Of a DNA stretch of 29,642 nucleotides, positions 7,879 to 14,406 are shown in pieces. The notes beneath the pieces are model-generated. The model saw nothing but the letters and a program-made list of their open reading frames with translations. It searched no databases and was not told the origin of the DNA. How positions within the stretch are numbered: position 1 is the first letter of the stretch; each line of letters opens with the position of its first letter. Made by a program: the position numbers and the translations under genes. Source of the stretch: a virus; IMG/VR virus record IMGVR_UViG_3300025093_000086, positions 1-29,642 of that record, one strand, 5' to 3'.

Positions 7879-8493
7879 ATGTCGTATGGATATATAGGCG
7901 ATACTTCTACAAGTATTAATCAACAAAAAAAGAACGCAGGTGTTCTATCAGTTAGTGATGTCCTAGATTTAGAAAGTCAAGGATTTCTTGGTGGTAGCTT
8001 AGAACTAATAGAAGAAAATGTAATAAGTAGTAATGTTACTTCTGTAGATTTTAATAATATTTATGGTGATAAATATAATGTTCATGCTTTAGAAATTAGA
8101 GGATTGGAATGTGATGGTGGAGGTTCTATATTAGTAGGTGTTAGATTTTCAACAGATGGTGGAAGTAGTTACATTTCAACATCTGATTATCAGACTGCAC
8201 AAGAAACATTTGCAAGTGCAGGTTCATCATCATTACAACAAAGCAATACAAATAATCAAATTAACTTAGGTTATTCTAATGATACAGAACAAAATAATTC
8301 TATAGTATACATTTATGATGCAAACAATTCAGCAAAATATACATGGCTTGGTCACATGTCTATGAAACAAGGACTAGATTTTAGCATTGGTGGTGGTGTA
8401 TATGATACTGCTGCAACAGTAAATGGAATACAAGTTCGTGGTGCTACATTTGACACAGGTGTAGTGCGTTTATATGGTGTTAAAACAAGATGA
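7879..8493 (+). CDS. Fibre-like paralog A (anchor motif plus shared domain)
   Basis: A 204-aa protein with AAGGAG just before the ATG. Residues 2-36 contain the short motif YGYIG...NQQKKNAGVLSV..VLDL, which recurs in the gene at 9551 (YGYVG...QQAFKSNAGILSV). This type of segment is a usual N-terminal anchor of marine phage tail proteins. The remainder is a beta-sandwich domain beginning VTSVDF and a D-x-Y pair and ending LYGVKTR, the signature shared by the six genes 7879-11243. It is the first member of a duplicated cassette. A receptor-binding or fibre role is inferred. It overlaps the next gene (ATGA). Confidence 0.7.
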   Translation: MSYGYIGDTSTSINQQKKNAGVLSVSDVLDLESQGFLGGSLELIEENVISSNVTSVDFNNIYGDKYNVHALEIRGLECDGGGSILVGVRFSTDGGSSYISTSDYQTAQETFASAGSSSLQQSNTNNQINLGYSNDTEQNNSIVYIYDANNSAKYTWLGHMSMKQGLDFSIGGGVYDTAATVNGIQVRGATFDTGVVRLYGVKTR

Positions 8494-9026
8494 GTGCATT
8501 AAGATTTATAAAAAAAGTTATAGTAGATGACAGTTCAGGTGTATCAAAAGTTGAAGTACCTAATATATTTTCTGCAGACTATAGTTTATATAAAATTACA
8601 TTTAGTAATACACACTCAGGTGGTGCAGCAACAGGTATGAACATTAGATACTTAGACAGTAGTGGTGGTGTATTGTCAGATAGTAATTATGATTTTGCAA
8701 GACAAGCTAATTTTTCTTACACTTCTTCTTCTGAAAGTGATGCAGAAAATGAAACTAAATTACAACAACATGGTCCAATATTTTATACTACTGAACAACA
8801 AGGTGGTGGTTCAGTTATGTATGTAAGTGACCCTTTTAATGCAAGTAATTATACATTTTCATGGTCTGAAAATACATACAGAGATAGTAGTAATTATGCT
8901 AATTACAAAGCTAATGGTGTGTACACAGTTAATAGAATAGTAACAGGTATGGAATTACATTTAGGTAATAGTTCAGCAACATTTAAAAAATTAAATATTA
9001 ATGTATATGGAATAAGGGTAGATTAA
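8490..9026 (+). CDS. Fibre-like paralog B
   Basis: A 178-aa beta-rich protein beginning ALRFIKKVIVDDSSGVSKVEV and ending NVYGIRVD. It lacks the YGYIG anchor of A. Its best relative in the window is 10186-10710 (start NFEFIKRVSAIDVNSVDI, end IVYGVKQ). The shared elements are V-x-x-V strands after an FIK start, a D-x-Y-x-x-Y strand and the C-terminal YG(I/V) strand. It is coupled to A upstream (ATGA) and to C downstream (TAATG). The shared fold and tight coupling suggest one multi-subunit tail appendage. Confidence 0.7.
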   Translation: MSALRFIKKVIVDDSSGVSKVEVPNIFSADYSLYKITFSNTHSGGAATGMNIRYLDSSGGVLSDSNYDFARQANFSYTSSSESDAENETKLQQHGPIFYTTEQQGGGSVMYVSDPFNASNYTFSWSENTYRDSSNYANYKANGVYTVNRIVTGMELHLGNSSATFKKLNINVYGIRVD

Positions 9027-9547
9027 TGGCTTTAGGTAAATTAGTACAAGTAAACAAAACAACAATAGACCCTGCATCTCCAGTGTCACAAGTTACTTTA
9101 ACTGGATTTGATACAGACAATGCATATTTTGTTACATGGAGAAATGTACAAACAACAACAGACAATGTTTCTTTTAGAGGTAGAGTAACTATAGGTGGTT
9201 CTGCTGATAGTACTACTAAATACAATAGAGCATATAAAGTTTTAAAAGCATACACTACTAACTCTAGTGACTTAGCTAATGGTCAGGGAGAATGGTTCAT
9301 AAGTCAATTAGGAACACCTGCTAATGAACAAGGTAATGGTTGGGGTTATCTGTATAATTTTAATAGTACTTCTGAAAGAGCGTTTGGTTTAATTAGTTGT
9401 TCAGATTGGAACTCAATTAGTTCAAGTTCAGGAAACTATGGTGGTATAGAATATACAGGAACAGGTAGTGCAAGAGATGGATTTCAATTATATGTTAGTT
9501 CAGGAAATATGGACAATGGTGAATTTGTCCTTTATAAGGTAGTGTAG
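9026..9547 (+). CDS. Fibre-like paralog C
   Basis: A 173-aa beta-rich protein starting ALGKLVQVNKTTIDP. It pairs with 10710-11243 by position, start pattern (K-x-x-x-V then T-I-x-x-x-x-x-V) and a shared NYLFNWN/YLYNFNSTS-type middle. It ends FVLYKVV, so the C-terminal YG motif of the other five is altered. Coupled to B by TAATG. The inferred role is the third subunit or alternative binding domain of the appendage. Confidence 0.68.
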   Translation: MALGKLVQVNKTTIDPASPVSQVTLTGFDTDNAYFVTWRNVQTTTDNVSFRGRVTIGGSADSTTKYNRAYKVLKAYTTNSSDLANGQGEWFISQLGTPANEQGNGWGYLYNFNSTSERAFGLISCSDWNSISSSSGNYGGIEYTGTGSARDGFQLYVSSGNMDNGEFVLYKVV

Positions 9548-9550
9548 ATT

Positions 9551-10186
9551 ATGAGTAAATATGGATATGTAGGAAAAGAAAGCGATATACCTCAACAGGC
9601 ATTTAAATCTAATGCAGGTATATTAAGTGTTAATGACCACCTTGCTTTAAGCCAGGAAGATAAGTTAACACAGTTTGGACAATTAGAATTATTAGAAACG
9701 CAATCTAGTGCAACTGCAGTATCATCTGTAAATTTTGAAACTATAAGTGAAGATGTTTACGATACACACCTTGTAGTGTTTTCTAATAATAACAACTCTG
9801 GTTATCAATATTTAAGTGTGAGATTTGGTAATAATGGTTCATACACATCTAGTAGTTACATGTATGCTAATAGATTTATGCAAAGCAGTGGTGGCAGTTG
9901 GTCAGAATATAAATCAACAAGTGCTTCAGAAATTCAAATTGGTGCTTATGTATATAGAGGAGAAAGTGCATACATATATGTACACGATATAGGTAATGCT
10001 AATACTTATACAAATACTACAAGCATGATGGTTGGGGTAGAAGCAAATAATGTAGGTACTCGTAACATGTATGGTATGGGAAAATATCCAAGTAAATCAA
10101 GTTTTAATAACATACAAATTCTTAGAACATCAGGTACTATGAATGATTTTAGAGCTAGTATCTATGGCATAAGGAGATATGAATAA
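9551..10186 (+). CDS. Fibre-like paralog A' (second copy of A)
   Basis: A 211-aa protein with the same layout as 7879-8493: N-terminal YGYVG...QQ...SNAGILSV..HLAL anchor motif, then VSSVNF, D-x-Y-D-x-H strands, a C-terminal IYGIRRYE. Between these conserved ends the two copies have diverged strongly, as expected for host-contact surfaces under selection. The ATG is preceded by AAGGTAG. It is followed by B' through a TAATG overlap, so it begins the second cassette. Confidence 0.7.
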   Translation: MSKYGYVGKESDIPQQAFKSNAGILSVNDHLALSQEDKLTQFGQLELLETQSSATAVSSVNFETISEDVYDTHLVVFSNNNNSGYQYLSVRFGNNGSYTSSSYMYANRFMQSSGGSWSEYKSTSASEIQIGAYVYRGESAYIYVHDIGNANTYTNTTSMMVGVEANNVGTRNMYGMGKYPSKSSFNNIQILRTSGTMNDFRASIYGIRRYE

Positions 10187-10710
10187 TGGCTACTAACTTT
10201 GAATTTATTAAAAGAGTAAGTGCAATAGATGTTAATTCAGTAGATATAACAGATTGTTTTACTGATAAATACAGTGTATATGAAGTACATTTTAAAACTA
10301 ATAATGCAAGTAACAGTACAAATATAGATATGAGATTACTAGATAATACTAACACTGCAGTTACAACTACAACTTATCAAATGGCAGGTGAAGATTTTAA
10401 CTGGAGTGCAGGTTATTCAGAAGTAAGAAGAAGTAATGATACAGGTTGGTTAAATGTTGGTGCTGTGTCATCTGATGTAGGTGAAGGTGCTACAGGTACA
10501 ATAAGAATTTACAATCCACAAGACAGTGGACAACATACATTTGCTACATCCGAAATGTCAGGTTGGAATACTACTTCTACAGCAAGAGGTAGAAAAAATA
10601 GTTATGTAGAAGAAACAGCACAACAATATAAAGGAATGCAATTTTTTATAGTTGCAAATGCATCTTATACAACTAATATAGAAATAATAGTATATGGAGT
10701 AAAACAATAA
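10186..10710 (+). CDS. Fibre-like paralog B' (second copy of B)
   Basis: A 174-aa protein starting ATNFEFIKRVSAIDVNSVDI and ending IIVYGVKQ, parallel to 8490-9026. The DKYSVYEVHF strand near residues 28-37 corresponds to ADYSLYKITF in B. No signal or membrane segment is present. The gene overlaps both neighbours by TAATG. The inferred role is the same as B; specificity has probably diverged. Confidence 0.68.
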   Translation: MATNFEFIKRVSAIDVNSVDITDCFTDKYSVYEVHFKTNNASNSTNIDMRLLDNTNTAVTTTTYQMAGEDFNWSAGYSEVRRSNDTGWLNVGAVSSDVGEGATGTIRIYNPQDSGQHTFATSEMSGWNTTSTARGRKNSYVEETAQQYKGMQFFIVANASYTTNIEIIVYGVKQ

Positions 10711-11243
10711 TGAAAGGTGCATTAATTAAAATAGATGAAGCAGTTATTACTAGTGCAGTAGCATCTGTAGATTTAGGTGGTGTTAATTGGGATGACAGTT
10801 ATGATGTATATAAACTTGTGTGGTCAAATTTACAAGTAGATACAGACATAAGAGGTATACATTTTAGAGTTCTTGATACTTCAAATAATCCTATTACTAC
10901 TGCAAATTATGATGTAGCACAAAGAGTAATGAGGCAAGATACTACATACGAAGCAAGTTACGCAAATGGTCAAACTATTGGTTATCTAGTTGATAACTAT
11001 TTAGGAACTGCTGCAGGAGAAGTAGCTAATGGAGAAAATTATTTATTTAATTGGAATGAAACTACTGATTTTTCAAGTTGGACTACTTGTACTGTTTATC
11101 AAAACAACACAGGTGTATTAAGGTCTATGAATGGTGGTGGTGTATTAGATTTAACTGCAGCACACAAAGGTGTAAGAGTATTTTTATTAGCAGGTGGTAA
11201 TCTATCAGGTGGAACTATAACTTTATATGGACTTCGTAAGTAA
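10710..11243 (+). CDS. Fibre-like paralog C' (second copy of C)
   Basis: A 177-aa protein starting KGALIKIDEAVITSAVASVDL and ending ITLYGLRK. It has the YDVYKLVWSNLQ strand (about 31-42) that matches the NAYFVTWRNVQ strand of C, and a DFSSWTTC turn like CSDWNSIS in C. It restores the C-terminal YG motif lost in C. It is the last gene of the duplicated cassette; an extended -10 plus a strong ribosome site follow. Confidence 0.68.
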   Translation: MKGALIKIDEAVITSAVASVDLGGVNWDDSYDVYKLVWSNLQVDTDIRGIHFRVLDTSNNPITTANYDVAQRVMRQDTTYEASYANGQTIGYLVDNYLGTAAGEVANGENYLFNWNETTDFSSWTTCTVYQNNTGVLRSMNGGGVLDLTAAHKGVRVFLLAGGNLSGGTITLYGLRK

Positions 11244-11251
11244 TAAAAGTA

Positions 11252-11266
11252 TGTTAATATAGGAGG
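11252..11266 (+). promoter_or_regulatory. Extended -10 element with strong ribosome site
   Basis: TGT plus TAATAT (11255-11260) is an extended -10 form, followed directly by AGGAGG (11261-11266), four bases before ATG 11271. If it is the promoter, the transcript would start inside or just after the ribosome site. It may simply be a ribosome site in an AT-rich gap. Confidence 0.3.
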
Positions 11267-11270
11267 TATT

Positions 11271-11573
11271 ATGGCAACATTAGAAGAACTAACAACAGAA
11301 GCTACAGCAGAAATTAACGCTGCTAAGCCTTTGTACAAGCAAGTTAATAACGAAAGACTTGAATTTTCTGATGCTGATTATGACCAAGCTGTAACAGACT
11401 TGGCTAACAGTAAATGGAATGACCAACAATTCGGTTATATACAAGCTAGACAAGAGGCTTATGGTTCTATAGGTGACCAACTTGATATGCAATATAAAGA
11501 TGCAGTCAATGGTACAACAACCTGGAAAGACCATGTAGCTACAGTTAAATCAGATAATCCAAAACCTGAATAG
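11271..11573 (+). CDS. Small conserved tail-region protein, possible assembly factor
   Basis: A 100-aa acidic, largely helical protein with AGGAGG before its ATG. The middle FGYIQARQEAYGSIGDQLDMQYKDA (about residues 61-85) matches a short motif (YxSIGDQLDMxY) that I recall from many small phage proteins at the end of tail gene clusters. The molecular role of that group is unclear, perhaps tail fibre assembly. No metal or membrane motif is visible. The gene ends just before the small promoter at 11581. Confidence 0.6.
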   Translation: MATLEELTTEATAEINAAKPLYKQVNNERLEFSDADYDQAVTDLANSKWNDQQFGYIQARQEAYGSIGDQLDMQYKDAVNGTTTWKDHVATVKSDNPKPE

Positions 11574-11580
11574 AATTTTG

Positions 11581-11589
11581 TGATATAAT
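11581..11589 (+). promoter_or_regulatory. Extended -10 promoter, leaderless
   Basis: TGATATAAT is a perfect extended -10 (TATAAT at 11584-11589). The ATG at 11597 is only seven bases later and has no ribosome site, so transcription should begin at or near the start codon. Confidence 0.6.
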
Positions 11590-11596
11590 CCAATCT

Positions 11597-11749
11597 ATGG
11601 ATTTTTTATCAGGATTTTTATTAGGTTATTTTGTAAAAGAAATATTTGCATATCTTAAAAGATTAAGTAGATATGACTGGGAAAATCGTAATTATTATGA
11701 TGGTGCTTACGATTGGGATACAGGATTGAATGAAGATGACCTCCCATAA
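11597..11749 (+). CDS. Small membrane-associated protein (50 aa)
   Basis: A 50-codon frame starting at the ATG seven bases after a perfect extended -10. Residues 3-20 (FLSGFLLGYFVKEIFAYL) form a hydrophobic/amphipathic segment, followed by KRLSRY and an acidic Asn/Tyr/Trp-rich tail. It has no ribosome site, which fits leaderless translation. It overlaps the following gene by about 14-20 bases in another frame. The function is unknown; its place before holin-like and secreted proteins suggests an envelope role in late infection. Confidence 0.55.
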   Translation: MDFLSGFLLGYFVKEIFAYLKRLSRYDWENRNYYDGAYDWDTGLNEDDLP

Positions 11750-11927
11750 TGGTAATGGGTTTACCCAAAAAGAAATGCTTACTTTAATTTTAGAAGGACA
11801 ACAAGACATAAATAAACGCATAGACGAATTGCACGAAAAAGTTAATCAAAAGTTATCAAGACAAGAATTAACTGGGTGGTTAGTTGCTATATCTGCATTA
11901 GTAGTACTAATCAACAGTGTTATATAG
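11730..11927 (+). CDS. Coiled coil plus C-terminal membrane anchor, holin-accessory-like
   Basis: A 65-aa protein starting at ATG 11730 (an alternative ATG is at 11736). Residues about 12-45 form a helical coiled-coil segment (ILEGQQDINKRIDELHEKVNQKL) followed by LTGWLVAISALVVLINSVI, a single transmembrane helix ending at the C-terminus. This layout resembles XhlA-type hemolysin/holin-accessory proteins. That is a layout match only. It overlaps the previous 50-aa frame and the next gene's GTG start. Confidence 0.55.
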   Translation: MKMTSHNGNGFTQKEMLTLILEGQQDINKRIDELHEKVNQKLSRQELTGWLVAISALVVLINSVI

Positions 11928-13563
11928 AATAGGCCTAGTCCTTTTACTGCTGTTATTTTCTATACCAGCATCTGCAGAAGATGTACTTGGTGAAGTTACA
12001 GTCAATGAAGCATTTGATGATAGTACATACGAAACAGGTCTAACTGTTAGTGGTGGTTCTATTTACTGTCAAGAACAAGATAGATATGGAACTACAGGTT
12101 GTTCATTAGGAATTGATAGTAGTATCACTTTTGAATTTTCAGAAGATGTGTATGAAGTGGGTTTTATTGTAGGTGCAGTAAACAATTCTTATGATGTTAA
12201 GTATTACTACTCTGATGGAACAGATGAAACTATACAAAAATCAGGACAAGATAATTCAGAAGGTCCTCCTTGGGCAAATATGTACGATAGTTTTTATAAA
12301 TCATTTACTGATTACAACAATGATGAAGCTAATACAGATAAGTTTATAACTAAGTTTGAAGTTAATGTAACTGACCCTACTGTAGTAGATACACTGTATT
12401 GGCAGTATGTAGATGAAAGTACTATTCCTACTACTACAACCAGTACTATAACTACTACAACAACTACAACTACTTCAACTACTACTACAACTACTGTACC
12501 TCCTACTACTACTACAACATTACCTCCTAAACCTCCTGAACCACCACCTCCACCACCTCCACCTCCTGAACCTGAAAAGGTAGAAGTTGTAATGGATGAT
12601 GGTTCTACAGCAGAATATAAACCTTATGAAGTAGAAGATGGAACTGTTGATAGAGATAATCAGCGTAAAGCTAATGAAGACAAATATGGTTGCTATATGA
12701 CTGATGCTCAGATAGAGCGTGGTGATTGTGATATACCTAAAGAAGAGGATGTGATTCCGGAAGAAGAGGTTATAATAGAAGTTGAGGATACTAAGGAGGA
12801 GGTTACTGATGCCGTGGTCGATGAGGTATTTGAGGATGTCAAAGTCCCAGAAAAACCAATTGAAGAAGAAGTTGTTGTACCTACCAAAGAAGAAATAATT
12901 GAAGATATTAAAAAAGATATTGAAGAGATTGAATTTGAAGAAGAGGTTATAGTAATTGATATCCCTGAAGATATCGTTATAGTTATTGAAGATGAAGAAA
13001 CAAAACCAGATACCGAAGGAGAGCTTCCTGATGATGATATTGTGGTACCAATTGTGGAAGATAAACCAGTTGAAGAAAAGGTTGAAGAGCAGATTGAAAT
13101 CATTGAAGATATCGTTGTTGAGGAAATATCTGAAGAACAAGTAGAAGTTATAACTGAAGTTGTTACAGAAGTTATAGAGAATGTTGAAGAACTTAATGAA
13201 GAACAAGTTGAAGTTGTTGCTGAGGTATTACAAGTTGAAGCTGAAGATGTAGAAATCATAGCCGAAACAGCTAAAGAAGATGAAGTTATAGCTACTGCTG
13301 TAGAAGAATATGTTGAAAGAGCTGTAGAAAATGCAGATGTTGAAGACTATACATTTGCTGATGTTGTTACAGAAATACAATTTGAACAGTTTTTAGAAGA
13401 CCCAATAGAAGTGATATTAGATATAGACATAGCAGATATAGATATAACAACCATTGGAGATGACATGACACAAGACCAAAAAGAAAAGGCACAAGAAGTT
13501 GTAGTTCCAGTTATTTTGACTAGAATAGCTACTATGGCAGCTTTCGTATTCAGGAGAACTTAA
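11917..13563 (+). CDS. Secreted/surface protein with Thr-Pro linker and acidic repeat region
   Basis: A 548-aa protein with GTG start at 11917, overlapping the previous gene by 11 bases. Residues 1-20 are a clear Sec signal peptide (positive start, LVLLLLLF core, ASA cleavage site at 18-20). Residues about 21-165 are a beta-rich domain with two Cys at 51 and 62. Residues about 170-217 are Thr runs, then VPP, Thr run, LPP and a run of nine Pro. Residues about 255-500 are extremely acidic, alternating Glu/Asp with Val/Ile. A short C-terminal hydrophobic segment (VVVPVILTRIATMAAFVF) ends in RRT, like a membrane anchor. Thr-run/VPP/LPP linkers are typical of secreted proteins of marine actinobacteria. 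It probably acts at or in the host envelope, or on the virion; the enzymatic role is unknown. Confidence 0.7.
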   Translation: MLYRIGLVLLLLLFSIPASAEDVLGEVTVNEAFDDSTYETGLTVSGGSIYCQEQDRYGTTGCSLGIDSSITFEFSEDVYEVGFIVGAVNNSYDVKYYYSDGTDETIQKSGQDNSEGPPWANMYDSFYKSFTDYNNDEANTDKFITKFEVNVTDPTVVDTLYWQYVDESTIPTTTTSTITTTTTTTTSTTTTTTVPPTTTTTLPPKPPEPPPPPPPPPEPEKVEVVMDDGSTAEYKPYEVEDGTVDRDNQRKANEDKYGCYMTDAQIERGDCDIPKEEDVIPEEEVIIEVEDTKEEVTDAVVDEVFEDVKVPEKPIEEEVVVPTKEEIIEDIKKDIEEIEFEEEVIVIDIPEDIVIVIEDEETKPDTEGELPDDDIVVPIVEDKPVEEKVEEQIEIIEDIVVEEISEEQVEVITEVVTEVIENVEELNEEQVEVVAEVLQVEAEDVEIIAETAKEDEVIATAVEEYVERAVENADVEDYTFADVVTEIQFEQFLEDPIEVILDIDIADIDITTIGDDMTQDQKEKAQEVVVPVILTRIATMAAFVFRRT

Positions 13564-13784
13564 TGCTTAGAAGATTATGGAATTGGTTAATAGAGATAAT
13601 AAAAGAAACATTAAACCTAAGTTGGACTTTGGTTGGTTTAGTTATTGCTACACTTACTTTAACTGGTTCTGCACAACAAATTACAGGCCTTGCTACAGTA
13701 ATTACTTTAGTAGTATGGTTATTAACAATAGGATTTAGGAATAGTAAGCCTAAAGATAATAAGAAAAAAGGAGTGAGTAGATAA
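13563..13784 (+). CDS. Small membrane protein with two transmembrane segments, possible holin
   Basis: A 73-aa protein coupled to the previous gene by TAATG. After an amphipathic start (LRRLWNWLIEIIKETL) there are two hydrophobic segments, about residues 18-33 and 37-57, followed by a strongly basic tail (KPKDNKKKGVSR). Size, two helices and a charged tail are those of a small holin. It lies two genes before the DUF5675 protein. Another r1t-like holin candidate is at 17397, so this may be a holin partner or an unrelated inner-membrane protein. Confidence 0.55.
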   Translation: MLRRLWNWLIEIIKETLNLSWTLVGLVIATLTLTGSAQQITGLATVITLVVWLLTIGFRNSKPKDNKKKGVSR

Positions 13785-13822
13785 TGGAATGCTGCGGTGG
13801 CGGTTGTTGCGGAGGTAACTAG
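13784..13822 (+). CDS. Cys/Gly micropeptide, 12 aa (MECCGGGCCGGN), or a spacer
   Basis: This is a complete frame from the TAATG overlap at 13784 to TAG 13820-13822, whose last base is the first of the next gene's GTG. AAGGAG lies about ten bases upstream. The peptide has two CC pairs separated by GGG, a tetracysteine-like layout that could bind metal. The nucleotide sequence also supplies the GGAGG ribosome site for the next gene, so it may exist only for coupling. Confidence 0.4.
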   Translation: MECCGGGCCGGN

Positions 13823-14406
13823 TGGAATTAGAAGTATTAAGATTTAGTAGTCAGGCAGATTCTACATCTGGTGCGTTGTTTGATGTAGTTAATGGTAAAA
13901 GAAGTTTTCTTTGCTATACCATTGAAGATGAACAAAGAGATGTAAAAGTCTGGGGTGAAACACGCATACCTGCTGGTAGATATAAATTATCTTTAAGAAA
14001 AGAAGGTGGCTTTCATAGTAGATATCAAGCTAAATATGGTGATATGCATAAGGGTATGATACATGTGAATGATGTACCTGGATTTGAGTTTATCTTATGG
14101 CATACAGGTAATACTGATGAACATACTGCTGGTTGTTTAATCATAGGAGATTCACAAGAAAGTAACCTTGTGAAAAAGGATGGCTTTGTAGGTTCTAGTG
14201 TTGTAGCTTATAAAAAAGTTTATCCTTATGTTGCTGCTGCAATTGAAAATGAAGACACATATGTGACATACATAGACTACGATGGTGATATCAATACAAG
14301 TGACACAACTGATATACAGAGTAATGACATAATGGAAAAGCTTCAGGAGATTTCAGGCGAACTTAAAATACTCATAAACAAAGAAGACAAGACTTGGTTT
14401 AGCTAA
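13822..14406 (+). CDS. DUF5675-family protein
   Basis: A 194-aa protein. GTG start at 13822 with GGAGG six bases before it. Residues about 30-110 contain the DUF5675 signature: IPAGRYKL, a conserved GGFHSRY, FILWHTGNTDEHTAGCLIIGD. The last stretch has the His, Asn and Cys residues arranged much like the active site of L,D-transpeptidase-like or peptidoglycan-related folds, though catalysis is not proven for the family. About 60 C-terminal residues are helical and Asp/Asn-rich. It is common in phage late regions, often near holins, and two membrane-protein genes flank it at 13563 and 17397. I infer an action on the cell wall or virion entry. Confidence 0.75.
   Translation: MELEVLRFSSQADSTSGALFDVVNGKRSFLCYTIEDEQRDVKVWGETRIPAGRYKLSLRKEGGFHSRYQAKYGDMHKGMIHVNDVPGFEFILWHTGNTDEHTAGCLIIGDSQESNLVKKDGFVGSSVVAYKKVYPYVAAAIENEDTYVTYIDYDGDINTSDTTDIQSNDIMEKLQEISGELKILINKEDKTWFS

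Larger units (their letters stand above)
7879..11243 (+). repeat. Tandem duplication of a three-gene cassette (A-B-C-A'-B'-C')
   Basis: Six consecutive genes of 173-211 codons share a domain pattern (V-x-S-V start, D-x-Y-x-x-Y strand, C-terminal YG-I/V/L-R/K). The order of N-terminal types is A, B, C, A', B', C'. Only A and A' carry the YGYxG anchor motif. The similarity is at protein level; I see no long nucleotide identity, so the duplication is old or has diverged fast. Confidence 0.65.

Noticed and set aside
12520-13259. Long antisense frames of 228 and 183 codons
   Set aside because: They are shadows of the repetitive GAA/GTT codons of the acidic secreted protein, with extreme Phe/Asn or Ser/Thr composition and no ribosome sites.
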